The notes beneath the pieces were generated by a model, which searched no databases, was not told the DNA's origin, and saw only the letters and a list, made by a program, of their open reading frames with translations. A stretch of DNA of 64,000 nt from Bowmanella yangjiangensis (GTDB taxonomy: Bacteria; Pseudomonadota; Gammaproteobacteria; Enterobacterales; Alteromonadaceae): contig NZ_JAFKCS010000005.1 of the NCBI RefSeq assembly GCF_017255015.1, forward strand, positions 122,859-186,858, read 5' to 3'. Shown piece after piece: positions 9,216 through 18,637 of the stretch; position 1 is the stretch's first letter, and every line of letters starts with the position of its first letter. The translations under genes were made by a program, and so were the position numbers.

Positions 9216-10050
9216 TGATCACTGGCTGAGTATGCTTATCGCCACACAGCACTACCAATAAGTTGCTAACCATCACTGCTTTACGCTCTTCATCCAGCTC
9301 CACAACGTCTTTTTCACGCAGTTTATCCAATGCCATTTCCACCATGCCGACAGCCCCTTCCACAATGCGCGTGCGCGCCGCAACGATGGCACTGGCTTGC
9401 TGGCGTTGCAACATAGCGCTGGCAATCTCCGGGGCGTAAGCCAGGTGGCTGATTCTGGCTTCATGCACTGTTACGCCGGCCTTATCCAATCGATCCTGAA
9501 TTTCTTTTTTCAGGCTGTCAGAAATGGTTTGAGGGTGACTGCGAAGGGCAATGGCATCTTCCTCTTGTGGATCGTATGGGTAAGAACTGGCCATATTACG
9601 CAGAGCCGATTCGCTCTGGATGTTGACAAAACTTTCGTAATCATCGACTTCAAATACCGCTTCTGCGCTGTCGCTGACCGACCATACCACTATGGTGGCG
9701 ATTTCGATGGGGTTACCCTGATTGTCATTTACCTTGATCTTGCCGCTCTCGAAGTTGCGGATACGCAGTGACACCGTGCGGCGGTTAAATAGCGGGATAG
9801 TCCAGCGCAGTCCATTCTTTTTAACCGTACCTACATAGGCACCGAACAAGGTCATAACTTTGGCTTGGTTAGGTTGCACCATCATAAAGCCAGCCAGGGC
9901 AGCTGTATTCAAACCCAGCAGCACGAGGCTAATGATGGAAGTGACATCTGTTAGCTTACCTATTTGGGGTAGAGCAATGACGAGTACGGCAAGCAAAATG
10001 GCGATTACCACATAACCATTGAGTGAAAATCCAGTTTTCTCTTTAATCAT
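9196..10050 (-). CDS. SPFH/band-7 (stomatin/prohibitin-type) membrane protein
   Basis: This 284-residue protein has two N-terminal transmembrane segments (about 10-30 and 35-58) and then an SPFH domain (about 65-230), including [18 protein letters not shown], the [15 protein letters not shown] strand and a helical [21 protein letters not shown] segment. SPFH proteins oligomerise on membranes and influence protease access or lipid microdomains. The role of this member is not known. It is first in a three-gene operon with a small exported protein and an Arc-like repressor. The ATG at 10050 lies 15 bases from the tandem palindromes. It is divergent from the SYLF lipoprotein gene. Confidence 0.85.
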   Translation of the reverse strand: MIKEKTGFSLNGYVVIAILLAVLVIALPQIGKLTDVTSIISLVLLGLNTAALAGFMMVQPNQAKVMTLFGAYVGTVKKNGLRWTIPLFNRRTVSLRIRNFESGKIKVNDNQGNPIEIATIVVWSVSDSAEAVFEVDDYESFVNIQSESALRNMASSYPYDPQEEDAIALRSHPQTISDSLKKEIQDRLDKAGVTVHEARISHLAYAPEIASAMLQRQQASAIVAARTRIVEGAVGMVEMALDKLREKDVVELDEERKAVMVSNLLVVLCGDKHTQPVINAGSLY

Positions 10051-10064
10051 TTTTTGACTCTATA

Positions 10065-10083
10065 TGATATCAATGTGATATCA
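10065..10083. promoter_or_regulatory. Tandem 8-bp palindromes, probable repressor operator
   Basis: Two identical perfect palindromes TGATATCA lie at 10065-10072 and 10076-10083, three bases apart (11 bases centre to centre). They sit just upstream of the SPFH start and between divergent genes. Tandem 8-bp palindromes are the operator style of MetJ/Arc-class ribbon-helix-helix proteins, and one is encoded at the end of this operon. The link is inference. Confidence 0.6.
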
Positions 10084-10170
10084 CTTTAGGTGTTAAAAAG
10101 CTTACTTGCAAGTTTTTTTCTGCTGCTTATGCTGTTTACTCTGTATTCAACGAAAGAGAGAAAACCAACA

Positions 10171-10728
10171 ATGATTAGACTTGTTGCCTCAGTTGTTATG
10201 GCTCTGCTGCTTGTCGCTTGCGCATCGACATCGCAAGAAACTGTTGGCCAGCGTCGTGCAGAAGTACAAAAAATGGTTCAGGAAACCGTGTCATCGGTGC
10301 AAAAGCATCAGTCCAATATCCGTCAGAAGATGGCTAGTGCACCTGGTTATGCGGTGTTTAGTAACGCCAATGTGAATGTCATCCTTGCCAGCTTTTCTGG
10401 TGGTTATGGGTTGGCGCATGACAATGCCAGTGGCAAAGACACCTATATGAAAATGGGGGAGGCAGGGATTGGTTTAGGACTGGGTGTGAAGGATTTTCGG
10501 GCGGTGTATATTTTTAAAACCCGTAAAGCCTTTGACCGTTTTGTGGAAAGCGGCTGGATGGTCGGAGCCCATGCAGATGCTGCAGCCAAGGCCGATGATA
10601 AGGGCGGCGCTGCAGCGGCGGAAATTGTCGCCGACGATGTTGAAATTTATCAACTAACAGAAGCGGGGTTAGCCCTGCAAGCGACCATTAAAGGCACCAA
10701 GTATTGGCAGGATGATTCTTTGAATTAA
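10171..10728 (+). CDS. SYLF/YSC84-domain lipoprotein
   Basis: This 185-residue protein has a lipoprotein signal (MIRLVASVVMALLLVAC, lipobox LVAC with Cys17). The mature part has the YSC84/SYLF pattern: APGYAVFSNANVNVILASFSG and later GIGLGLGVKDFRAVYIF. SYLF domains bind lipids, and bacterial members are envelope proteins of uncertain function. The longer frame from 10090 would place a second hydrophobic stretch ahead of the lipoprotein signal. I prefer ATG 10171, preceded by AAAGAGAGAAA. It is divergent from the SPFH operon and shares the palindrome-containing intergenic region. Confidence 0.8.
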   Translation: MIRLVASVVMALLLVACASTSQETVGQRRAEVQKMVQETVSSVQKHQSNIRQKMASAPGYAVFSNANVNVILASFSGGYGLAHDNASGKDTYMKMGEAGIGLGLGVKDFRAVYIFKTRKAFDRFVESGWMVGAHADAAAKADDKGGAAAAEIVADDVEIYQLTEAGLALQATIKGTKYWQDDSLN

Positions 10729-10736
10729 GGTTTTCT

Positions 10737-12137
10737 TTAGCGCTGGTCGCTGAATATCTGATTGCGGCCAGCTTTCTTTGCCTTCAACAGGCATTCATCT
10801 GCGCGTTCAAAGGCTTCCTGACAATCTTCGTTGGGTTCGATTTGCACAATACCAAAGCTGCCTGACAGAAAATGTCGGGTACCATCCACTTTAACTGCCT
10901 GCAGTGCCTGGCGCAGTCTCTCTGCTGTTTCAGTGGCTTTATCAAGGGCGGTTCCAGGCAATAAAAGTAAAAATTCATCGCCACCAAAGCGGCCCAGTAT
11001 ATCGGACTGACGCAGTCCTTTACTGATGGTATCTGCGACAGCAATTAATGCTTTGTCTCCTGCTGTGTGACCAAACTCATCGTTAATCTGTTTGAAGTGA
11101 TCTATATCGAATACCAGCAAAGAGATGGGGTGTCCGTAGCGTTTCGCTCTTGCTAATTCCTGCTTTGCTTGTTCGAAGAAGTACAGGCGGCTGGCGACTT
11201 TAGTCAGACTGTCATTGAGGGCCAGCTCCCGCAGTTGTTTGTTGTGTGCGGTTAGAACAGGCACCGCCAGCCCGAAATAGGCGCTAGCTGAAATGACACA
11301 AATGGCAAACTGGTACACCAGTGCGAAATCCATCAAAGACAGGGCGGCTACCCAAATTGCCATTAATATGCTGAATACTGCCAGACTTAGTGCTGCACGA
11401 AAGGCAGATTCTGTGTAGACAATCCACATTTGTGGAATGATCAAAAAGAACACGGCGAAGGACACTTCTGAATAACGGAACTTGGCAGCCAGCAACATGG
11501 TTAAGGTAAGTAGGGATGTACTTATCAATAGCTTGCTTAAAAAACCATACATACCTTCGCCGCTGCGTTGGAAATCTAAGCCGCCTAACCAGCTTTCAAT
11601 CAAAGGGTAACGCCAGCTCAGTAAACCAATAAATAACGGTGTCAAAACAATGGTACCGGCCATATCGCCAATCCACCAAGGGAGCCAAATGGCACCGGCG
11701 TCCTGTGGCTCAATCAGTCCGCTGCCTGCCAGTACTTGTGTACCCGTTAAGGCTGCCAGCAAAGATGAGAGGGTGCCAAGAATCAGGAAACTGAGGATGA
11801 TCTTCGGTAGGGCATCGCTAAATGAGCGGCGTATCAACTGCTTTAGCAGTGCAGCTCCGCAGTAGTAGGAAAAGCTATGGGCGGCACCGAATAATACTCC
11901 AGTGTACGCAAGTTGCACCCAGGATTGTTGCATCTGATAAAGGTCGTCAACCCAGAAGGTGGCAATCAAGCTGCACAACATGACAACGGGTAAGGCCCGT
12001 AAGCCTAAAATCAGAAAGGCAGCAAAGCTCAGGCCGGCCGGAGGAAACCAGATACTGGCATGTGGGGCATATTCCATCAGAACAGCAAGCCGCCACAACA
12101 AAAGCCAGGCTCCGCCTAGTGCAAGGCTGCGCAGCAT
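10737..12137 (-). CDS. MASE1-GGDEF diguanylate cyclase
   Basis: This protein should make cyclic di-GMP at the inner membrane. The N-terminal half (about 300 residues) has around eight membrane segments with MASE1 features (APHASIWFPPAGLSFA, LPWWIGDMAGTIVLTPL). The C-terminal GGDEF domain has an intact catalytic loop (GRFGGDEFLLLLPG). A product-inhibition site RQSD lies five residues before GGDEF, so feedback control is expected. Start choice: ATG 12137 gives 466 residues. A TTG at 12212 with GAAGG eight bases upstream lies just after the preceding stop and is attractive. The longest frame starts at 12290, inside the upstream gene. It is probably co-transcribed with the beta-propeller gene. 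Confidence 0.88.
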   Translation of the reverse strand: MLRSLALGGAWLLLWRLAVLMEYAPHASIWFPPAGLSFAAFLILGLRALPVVMLCSLIATFWVDDLYQMQQSWVQLAYTGVLFGAAHSFSYYCGAALLKQLIRRSFSDALPKIILSFLILGTLSSLLAALTGTQVLAGSGLIEPQDAGAIWLPWWIGDMAGTIVLTPLFIGLLSWRYPLIESWLGGLDFQRSGEGMYGFLSKLLISTSLLTLTMLLAAKFRYSEVSFAVFFLIIPQMWIVYTESAFRAALSLAVFSILMAIWVAALSLMDFALVYQFAICVISASAYFGLAVPVLTAHNKQLRELALNDSLTKVASRLYFFEQAKQELARAKRYGHPISLLVFDIDHFKQINDEFGHTAGDKALIAVADTISKGLRQSDILGRFGGDEFLLLLPGTALDKATETAERLRQALQAVKVDGTRHFLSGSFGIVQIEPNEDCQEAFERADECLLKAKKAGRNQIFSDQR

Positions 12138-12216
12138 CTCCCGGCTATCCAGTAGATGGTGGCTGGTAACTGACTTCAGATGAAACTTGCCCGAGGCAGG
12201 AGATTCACGCAATAGA

Positions 12217-13395
12217 TTACCCTTCAGATGACGACCAATAATAGGCGCGACCGTTGTCACTGGCGCCAAATATGGCACTGGCATCAGCACTAATGGCCAT
12301 GGGCCAATTCATCAGAGATGTGGGAAGCTGCCAACAGGTTTCACCACTTTGCACGTCGATCAGGTAAAAATTCCCCGGCGTTTCCTGCCCTGATTTTTCA
12401 GGCTGACCATCCGTTGCCGTTGCATAGATTGCCTGACTATCCATGTTTACGCCAGGGTTTGGATCATACTGAGTGTTTTTTTGCCATATAGCCATTGGTG
12501 TGCATGGAATACTGGGGGCTGACTTCACCGCGAATAAACAACCGTGGCTTTCCTCTGCAAGGTTGACGCCATACACCAGGTAAACCGCGCCATCGACACC
12601 TTTTTGAATGGCAATAGCGTAAGCAACGGAAAGCGTAAAGTCCTCGGGTTGATAGCACCAGGCAGGGTGTGTGGGAAGTTCAAGGCAAAATGCCAATGCC
12701 TTACCGTCATGACTGGCCGCTGCCCACCAGGTTCCATCATAACTTATAGCCACACGCTGCAATCCGGCCCCAGCCTGGTAAAGGGCGGGAGATTGCAGTT
12801 TGTCCCCATAGATGGGAAAGTGGCCGACTGTGCCCGCCGCACCTTCGGTAACATCATAACTGCGAGTAGTTGCCACAACGGCAGTGCAACCATCTGCGCT
12901 TAGCTGGCAGCTTTGGCAATACTGGTCAGTATAAATATATTGGTCTGTTAGCTGATACTGGCCATTTTTCAGTACGCAGAGTAGCAATCGATTACCAGCC
13001 ACGGCGATCAGTGTTTCGCCGGTTTCAGATAGTGCAACCTGATTCACCCTGCTTTGGGTTTGCAAATCCAGCAAGCGCTTGCCAGTAGCGCTGTCGTAAG
13101 CATACAGAAAGCCGGTATCCGTACCTTGCTGGCTAAGGGTGCCGCCTGCTGCCGCGAACTGACCATTGCCGCTTACTGCAACCCAGTACACACCCTGGTA
13201 GATATCTTCGCCGATCTTATCTTGCCAGAGCAGCGTACCGCTTTGGTTATAGCAAAACACCGAGAAGTCACCATTACCGTATTCCTGAGAAGTGCCAAGC
13301 ACACATACTTGGCCGTTAGCACTGATGGCGGTTGAGTTAATTTGATAGCTTGCTTGCGGCTCTGTGGTCCAGACCGGTTGTGATGAGATTCCCAT
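12217..13395 (-). CDS. Beta-propeller (WD40/PQQ-like) repeat protein
   Basis: This 392-residue protein is made of repeated strands of the form 'ISxNGQ...VAAG...YDSATGKRLLDLQ', typical of seven- or eight-bladed quinoprotein/WD40-like propellers. Examples are VAVSGNGQFAAAGG, VALSETGETLIAVAG, CQLSADGCTAVVA, VAISYDGTWWAAAS and MAISADASAIFGAS. No signal peptide is visible from ATG 13395, which has AGAAGGGG eight bases upstream, so it is probably cytoplasmic. The upstream extension to 13500 lacks start support. Its stop is within a few bases of the likely cyclase start, suggesting it senses or scaffolds for the MASE1-GGDEF protein. Exact family unknown. Confidence 0.7.
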   Translation of the reverse strand: MGISSQPVWTTEPQASYQINSTAISANGQVCVLGTSQEYGNGDFSVFCYNQSGTLLWQDKIGEDIYQGVYWVAVSGNGQFAAAGGTLSQQGTDTGFLYAYDSATGKRLLDLQTQSRVNQVALSETGETLIAVAGNRLLLCVLKNGQYQLTDQYIYTDQYCQSCQLSADGCTAVVATTRSYDVTEGAAGTVGHFPIYGDKLQSPALYQAGAGLQRVAISYDGTWWAAASHDGKALAFCLELPTHPAWCYQPEDFTLSVAYAIAIQKGVDGAVYLVYGVNLAEESHGCLFAVKSAPSIPCTPMAIWQKNTQYDPNPGVNMDSQAIYATATDGQPEKSGQETPGNFYLIDVQSGETCWQLPTSLMNWPMAISADASAIFGASDNGRAYYWSSSEG

Positions 13396-14040
13396 TCGTA
13401 TACCCCTTCTTCCATTGATACATGTATTACTGAAGCCGCTTAGAACTGCACTTGCACTGCGGGTTAATTTGATTGAACCAGCATTCCGGCATTGGGTCAA
13501 TTTGAGCGCTGTCAGCCGTAGATTTTCAGCTTTACTTGTGTTGGTTTGGAGCTTGGAAATAGCTTAAAAAAGCGGCTGCCTATAATGCTTATTCGTCCCT
13601 ATTTATGGCAAACCATTTGCCACATCCCTCGGATAAGTATGATGGTTCAGTATCTGCCGCTGAAATCAGTTGCAGCCGACTCAGGCGGCTTCATTAGGTA
13701 GTTGCTTTATCCTTTCACCGAAGGGCATATTTGTTCCTTTTGCTAAATAATTGAATTCGCAGCCAAGCCTTTGATTGTCTAAGTTATTCTTTGAAGTGTC
13801 TGCAGAAATAGATAGTGGAATTCGCTTGAATATACGGGAATACTGATATCGATCAGGCGTTTTTTGTTTGGCAGCACCTAGAATTAGCCAGGCTAATGCG
13901 AATTGTATAAAAAATATGCGTTGTATGTGCGGGGCACTGACATTACAATCCGCGCCCGATTTAGCCCCCATTCCTCGGATATCAGCTAACAAAGCCTATC
14001 CGAGGCAGGCAAGACAGTTAGTTATTGAGGAACAGGCAAG
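13396..14040. other. Intergenic region with no convincing gene
   Basis: This 645-base stretch lies between the divergent beta-propeller and exporter genes. A 103-codon minus-strand ORF (13681-13992) has no family resemblance and atypical composition, so I do not call it. The only structured element is the hairpin at 13973-14005. The sequence CCTCGGATA occurs three times: 13627-13635, 13973-13981, and inverted at 13997-14005. Confidence 0.5.
13973..14005 (+). promoter_or_regulatory. Perfect 9-bp stem-loop upstream of ThrE-like exporter
   Basis: CCTCGGATA (13973-13981) pairs perfectly with TATCCGAGG (13997-14005) around a 15-base loop, 35 bases before the GTG start. There is no T-run. It could be a leader hairpin or an operator; the function is not evident. 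Confidence 0.35.
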
Positions 14041-15267
14041 GTGCATAAGGCCGATTTTATTCAGATAAGACGTTTTATCGTTAAGCTTGGCAAAATGCTG
14101 CATAAATACGGTACGCCAGCCTTTCGTCAGGAAGCGCACCTTACCGAAGTTGCTACTTATCTGGGCGTACATGCATCATTTATCTCCACGCCGACGTCGC
14201 TGACCTTTGTGATCTGGAGCGATAAGCATGAGGATGAGTACACGCATGCCGCCAGAGTACAGCCAGGTGAGCTGGACCTGGGCTCCCTGTCGCGTACCGA
14301 TGAGTTGGTGACACAGTTGCTGGACGGCAAGTTGACGCTGACAGAGGCTGATAAGCTTCTGGATGAAATTGACGCCCTGCCTAACCCTTACAACCTTTTG
14401 GCTACTGGTGGTGCATTCTGTTTATCCAGTGGCGCCTTTGCTATGTTGCTGGGCTCCGGCTGGCATGATGTCTTATGGTCCAGCCTGATTGGCTTAGTGG
14501 TCTACTGCTGGGTGCTGTGGGCTAGTAAGTCACGTCGTGTCACCCACATGTTGGAGCCTATGGTTGCGATGACAGCGGGTCTGCTGGCTTGTGCCATTAG
14601 CAGTTATCTGGATGCTAGTATCAATATCCGTTTGGTGGTGTTGTCTTCCATTATCGTATTTATACCCGGCCTGGCCTTGGCATTAGGATTGGCCGAGCTT
14701 TCTTCCCGGCATTTGGTATCAGGTACCGCCAGGGTGATGGATGCCATTATGCTGCTGTTTAAATTGTACTTTGGGGCGTTTCTCGGCATTGCTTTTGGCT
14801 TCGGTATGTTTGGCCAAGCCGAGTTTGTACCTGCTGAGCCTTTACCGCGTTGGATGGCCTGGCTGGCTATCTTACTGCTTTGCACATCTTTGATTGTGAT
14901 CTTCCGCATCCGTCTTAAGCACGCACCCTGGGCTTTACTGTCGGGGTTTATCGCCTATGGTGCGAGTATTTTCAGTGCTCCATATTTGGAACACGGGCTG
15001 GCTACCTTTGTGGGGGCTTTTGCGGTGGGGGTATATTCTAACCTCTTTACCCGCCTGGCCAATGCGCCGGCGAGTATCGTGGTGATGCAGGGGTTGATTG
15101 TATTGGTGCCTGGCTCAAAGACCTATATAGGCTTGAATTCCTTTGTTTCAGGGCAGGACTTCGTGCACGCCGAGCATGTAGGTCAGGAAACCTTCCTGAT
15201 CTTTATGTCTTTGGTGGCAGGCTTGATTTTTGCCAACGTGGTGATGCCAACCAAAAAGGCACTCTAG
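14041..15267 (+). CDS. ThrE-type threonine/serine exporter family protein (fused YjjP-YjjB form)
   Basis: This 408-residue inner-membrane protein begins with a soluble part (about 1-120). It contains GKMLHKYGTPAFRQE, the conserved opening of the DUF1212/ThrE domain. About ten membrane helices follow (from residue 118), ending with the DUF3815-like half (FVGAFAVGVYSNLFTRLANAPA). In Corynebacterium ThrE exports threonine and serine. In E. coli the two halves are separate (YjjP and YjjB) and export succinate, so the substrate is open. The GTG at 14041 follows GAGGAACAGG at good distance. Confidence 0.8.
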   Translation: MHKADFIQIRRFIVKLGKMLHKYGTPAFRQEAHLTEVATYLGVHASFISTPTSLTFVIWSDKHEDEYTHAARVQPGELDLGSLSRTDELVTQLLDGKLTLTEADKLLDEIDALPNPYNLLATGGAFCLSSGAFAMLLGSGWHDVLWSSLIGLVVYCWVLWASKSRRVTHMLEPMVAMTAGLLACAISSYLDASINIRLVVLSSIIVFIPGLALALGLAELSSRHLVSGTARVMDAIMLLFKLYFGAFLGIAFGFGMFGQAEFVPAEPLPRWMAWLAILLLCTSLIVIFRIRLKHAPWALLSGFIAYGASIFSAPYLEHGLATFVGAFAVGVYSNLFTRLANAPASIVVMQGLIVLVPGSKTYIGLNSFVSGQDFVHAEHVGQETFLIFMSLVAGLIFANVVMPTKKAL

Positions 15268-15308
15268 TGAAAGTGTTCAAGCCGAGCGGATGCCCGGCCC
15301 GATGGGAA

Positions 15309-15662
15309 TTATTGGTCGCCAGCCGCGGCGGTAAAGACTATCTCAACCAGCATGTCCGGGTTCACCAGCTCGGCAATAATACAGGCCCTTACCGGCGCTT
15401 TGCCCTCAGGTAGCCAGGCATCCCATATCTTATTGAAGCCATCAAACAGGCTTCTGTCCTTCAAATAGATGGTGGCACTGATAAGCCCGGCTTTGCTGCT
15501 ACCCACTTGTGCCAAAGTACCTTCCGCCAGCTTTAATAGGTCTTGGGCTTGTACTTCGATATCTGCTTGCAGATTCTCCGGCACCTCTGCCCAGTAGGCA
15601 GTCTGATTGTGAATACAAATATCCGACATGCGTTTTCCAGGATTAATGCGCTGGATACTCAT
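15309..15662 (-). CDS. RidA/YjgF/YER057c family protein
   Basis: RidA-family proteins are small trimeric enzymes that hydrolyse reactive enamine/imine intermediates. This 117-residue protein shows the family fold signatures (LLKLAEGTLAQVGSS, ISATIYLKD). The substrate-binding Arg is at 92 (PVRACIIAEL) with Glu107 (MLVEIVFTAA). It belongs to the YoaB-like subgroup, which tends to have this shorter, divergent N-terminus. Its start overlaps the stop of the upstream membrane-protein gene as ATGA, so the two are translationally coupled. Confidence 0.85.
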   Translation of the reverse strand: MSIQRINPGKRMSDICIHNQTAYWAEVPENLQADIEVQAQDLLKLAEGTLAQVGSSKAGLISATIYLKDRSLFDGFNKIWDAWLPEGKAPVRACIIAELVNPDMLVEIVFTAAAGDQ

Positions 15663-15988
15663 TTTGCGTGCTCCAATTTAATTCTGTGTACGCCGAAGCG
15701 GCCAAAGAAAAAATACAAATAGGTTATGGCCAATATAATCAGGGCAATTGCCACTAACTCCTCCATGGGACTAATAGCCAACATGGTAAAGTCTATAAAG
15801 GCTGGTGTAGCGCTGTAAAATAGAAACCAAATGGCGTTGGTGAAACCATTACGACTCATTCGAAAGTAGCGTAATGGGATAAACAACAGCATCATGGCGC
15901 TGAATAGAAAAGGAATATTCAGCTCAAAGTACACCAAAAACAAACAAGTAAACGCCAGGTTGGCGCAGAATATATGACTGATTTTCAC
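15659..15988 (-). CDS. Small polytopic membrane protein, unknown
   Basis: This 109-residue hydrophobic protein has about four membrane segments (6-22, 25-41, 48-66, 76-96) and a basic C-terminus. The family is not recognised. The start is a GTG with GAGGTATCT just upstream. The last four bases overlap the RidA start (ATGA), so it shares an operon with RidA. The function is unknown. Confidence 0.65.
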   Translation of the reverse strand: MKISHIFCANLAFTCLFLVYFELNIPFLFSAMMLLFIPLRYFRMSRNGFTNAIWFLFYSATPAFIDFTMLAISPMEELVAIALIILAITYLYFFFGRFGVHRIKLEHAK

Positions 15989-16081
15989 AGATACCTCAAA
16001 ACTCTATAAATATCAGTGTGTTACCTTCTATGACTTATTTTGAGCAGTCATGAAAAGGAGAGCATAAGCCCCCCAGATAAG

Positions 16082-18490
16082 CTATTTCGCTGTTTTAACG
16101 TGTGTTTCGAGCCACTGATGTTGCTCCCACAGCATATGCAGCAATGACTCTCGTGCCCGGTAGCCATGCTGCTCATGTGGCAGCATCACCAGCCGCGCTT
16201 TTCCGCCCAGGCCTTTTAAGGCTGCAAACATACGTTCAGACTGCATGGGGTAGGTGCCCGAGTTAGGATCATCCTCGCCATGCAACATCAACATAGGTTC
16301 GTTGATTTTCTCAGCGTGGAAAAACGGCGACATGGTGGAATAAACATCCTGCGCTTCCCAGAAACTACGTTCTTCGCCCTGGAATCCAAACGGCGTCAGG
16401 CTGCGATTATACGCACCGCTTCTGGCGATGCCAGCTTTAAACAGGTCACTGTGTGCCAATAAATTTGCCACCATAAAGGCGCCGTAAGAATGCCCGCCTA
16501 TGGCGATGCGATTTGGGTCGGCAATGCCTTTGTCCACCAGAGTTTTCACTGCTGCTTCGGCGCTTTGCACCAGTTGGGTGCGGAAGCTGTCGTTGGGCTC
16601 TGCATCCCCGTCACCCACAATGGCCATAGTCGGATCGTCAAATACCGCAAAGCCCTGTGCCAGGTGAGGCATTGGGCCCCAGTAGCTGACCCGCACAAAC
16701 TCATATGGGGAGTCTTTCACCTGACTGGCTACGTCTTTATCTTTGAACTCGCGCGGGTAGGCCCACATCAACACCGGCAATGGCCCCTGAGATTTATCAT
16801 AGCCAGGCGGCAGATACAGTGTGCCATTTAAAGCGACGCCATCGGCACGTTGGTATTGAATGCGCTCTTTGCTTATCCCTACAAACCCTGGGCTAGGATG
16901 TGGAAAATCACTGAATTTATCCAACTTACCTGAGCTCAGATCGCGCACAAAGAAATTAGGCTGCTCTGTTTGTGATTCACGCATGGTCAGCAACTTGCTG
17001 ACCTTATCGTCCAGCACCAGCATAACCTGCTCATAATAAGGTGCTTCAGATTGCCAGAGGCGTTCTTTATTGGCATTACTAAAATCATAGCGCTCGAGAA
17101 ACGGCACATTGCCCTGAGGAGAGGCACCGCGTCCGCTAAGATAAACCTGGCTGGCATTGTCTATTTTGATCACCGACTGGCCATATTGATTGCGCTGGCG
17201 AACAAAACTGCCAGGATCTTTGTATCTGTCGTTATAGGAACGCTCCTGGAACAATACCCACTGTGCTTTAGGATCGGCGGGCTGGAATTTCCAGCTACGC
17301 AGCATGCGATCGCTGAAGCGCCATTCGCTGACCACGGCCAGACTCTGATTTCCCCATTGAATGCCGCTATAGCGACGCTCCAGGTGCAACATTTCACTTG
17401 GCTCAGCGGAGAAGGGGGCTGCCAAACTGTATACCGCGTCATGATGGGCCATTTCTTTGCTCATATCGCCGCCATCCAATGCTTCAGCCCAGACCAGGGT
17501 GGCTGCCACATCGGCACGCCAGTGAACATCCCTGGGGCCTTCACGCACCGAGTCGAAGCCTTTCGGAATAGTTTCACCTGATGGCAGCTTGGCCAGGGTT
17601 CTAACCACCTTGCCGCTGGTATTCCAGACTTCAATCAGCTCAGGGAAACGGCTATAAGGCACCATATATGAGAAGGGCTTTTGCAACTGTGAAACTAACA
17701 AATATTGACCATCGGGGGACGGGGCATATTCACTAATCATTCCTGCTTCACCGAGCAGCGTAACTTTGCCGCTCAGGTCAATTCTGGCCAGTTGTGAGCG
17801 TGTAAGAAACTCAAACAATGCTTCATCGTATGGGGATTTAAGTAAGTCAGAATAGGTACGTACTGCGGCTTTTTTGCCGTCTGTGGTCTGAATCACTGGC
17901 TTAGTGGCTGCCAGTGTCTGTCTAGGGCGGGCATCTGCGGAGGCCACAGTTAATCTGGTATATAGGCCGCTTGCATCGTCGAGCCATAGGTATTTTTCAC
18001 CCCGCAGTGACGCACTAATGAAGCGGTCACTGGCCTTGTGCAGACGTTTGTTGGCTAAGTGGTAAATCCAAAGCGTTAGCCCCTGCTCATTTTCTAACAC
18101 GAAGGCTAATTTTTGTGAGTCTGGGGCAAAACTCACATCCATAATCTTACCTTGGGGCAGATTACTTAAGGTGGTATCTACGCTGCCATCCACACTTTTA
18201 ATACGAATGCCCTTATAACCTTGTGCCCGGCTAGGGGCGAAGATGGTAGGGTTAATTTTCAGACCGGCCAGCTTCTCTTCTGGCTGCGCCAACTCGGCCA
18301 GCGTTTGGGTGCTTGGCCTTTCCATAAAGGCCAGCCACTTCTTGTCATCTGAAACGGTAACGCCGGGAGCGCGGGGCGCATCCACCAGATCGGCGATGAT
18401 TTGCGGAGGGGAACGGTAGCCTTCATCCTGTTCGGTCGTAGCCTGCAGGCTTAGCGGTATCGCCAGCAGAATGCATAGTAATCGTTTCAC
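16082..18490 (-). CDS. Exported S9 family peptidase (prolyl-oligopeptidase fold)
   Basis: This 802-residue protein begins with a typical signal peptide (about 17 residues), so it is periplasmic or secreted. Residues 40-530 form the beta-propeller. Residues 545-800 form the alpha/beta-hydrolase domain with a complete triad: Ser668 in GGHSYGAF, Asp741 in HGEDDPNSG and His775 in HEQHGY. The GHSYGAFM surroundings and overall length resemble the S9D glutamyl-endopeptidase-like group rather than classical dipeptidyl peptidase IV; exact specificity cannot be read off. It is a single gene, co-directional with valS but separated from it by about 200 bases and a terminator. Confidence 0.85.
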   Translation of the reverse strand: MKRLLCILLAIPLSLQATTEQDEGYRSPPQIIADLVDAPRAPGVTVSDDKKWLAFMERPSTQTLAELAQPEEKLAGLKINPTIFAPSRAQGYKGIRIKSVDGSVDTTLSNLPQGKIMDVSFAPDSQKLAFVLENEQGLTLWIYHLANKRLHKASDRFISASLRGEKYLWLDDASGLYTRLTVASADARPRQTLAATKPVIQTTDGKKAAVRTYSDLLKSPYDEALFEFLTRSQLARIDLSGKVTLLGEAGMISEYAPSPDGQYLLVSQLQKPFSYMVPYSRFPELIEVWNTSGKVVRTLAKLPSGETIPKGFDSVREGPRDVHWRADVAATLVWAEALDGGDMSKEMAHHDAVYSLAAPFSAEPSEMLHLERRYSGIQWGNQSLAVVSEWRFSDRMLRSWKFQPADPKAQWVLFQERSYNDRYKDPGSFVRQRNQYGQSVIKIDNASQVYLSGRGASPQGNVPFLERYDFSNANKERLWQSEAPYYEQVMLVLDDKVSKLLTMRESQTEQPNFFVRDLSSGKLDKFSDFPHPSPGFVGISKERIQYQRADGVALNGTLYLPPGYDKSQGPLPVLMWAYPREFKDKDVASQVKDSPYEFVRVSYWGPMPHLAQGFAVFDDPTMAIVGDGDAEPNDSFRTQLVQSAEAAVKTLVDKGIADPNRIAIGGHSYGAFMVANLLAHSDLFKAGIARSGAYNRSLTPFGFQGEERSFWEAQDVYSTMSPFFHAEKINEPMLMLHGEDDPNSGTYPMQSERMFAALKGLGGKARLVMLPHEQHGYRARESLLHMLWEQHQWLETHVKTAK

Positions 18491-18637
18491 GCTTTGTCCT
18501 TTTTATAATTGCTATTGTATCCGCTTCGATAGTAGCGCAATTCTCCTCTTGCTGGGGGAGGATTTTCGATAGATTGAAACTGCGGTGAGACGGAAATCTG
18601 GCCGGATGCGAGCGAATACTGATACTAAGCCGTGAGA

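Noticed and set aside
13681-13992. 103-codon minus-strand ORF upstream of the exporter
   Set aside because: No recognisable family, no clear ribosome site, and it overlaps the hairpin region; composition looks non-coding.
17051-17581. 176-codon plus-strand ORF inside the S9 peptidase gene
   Set aside because: Antisense to a gene with a complete catalytic triad; no support of its own.
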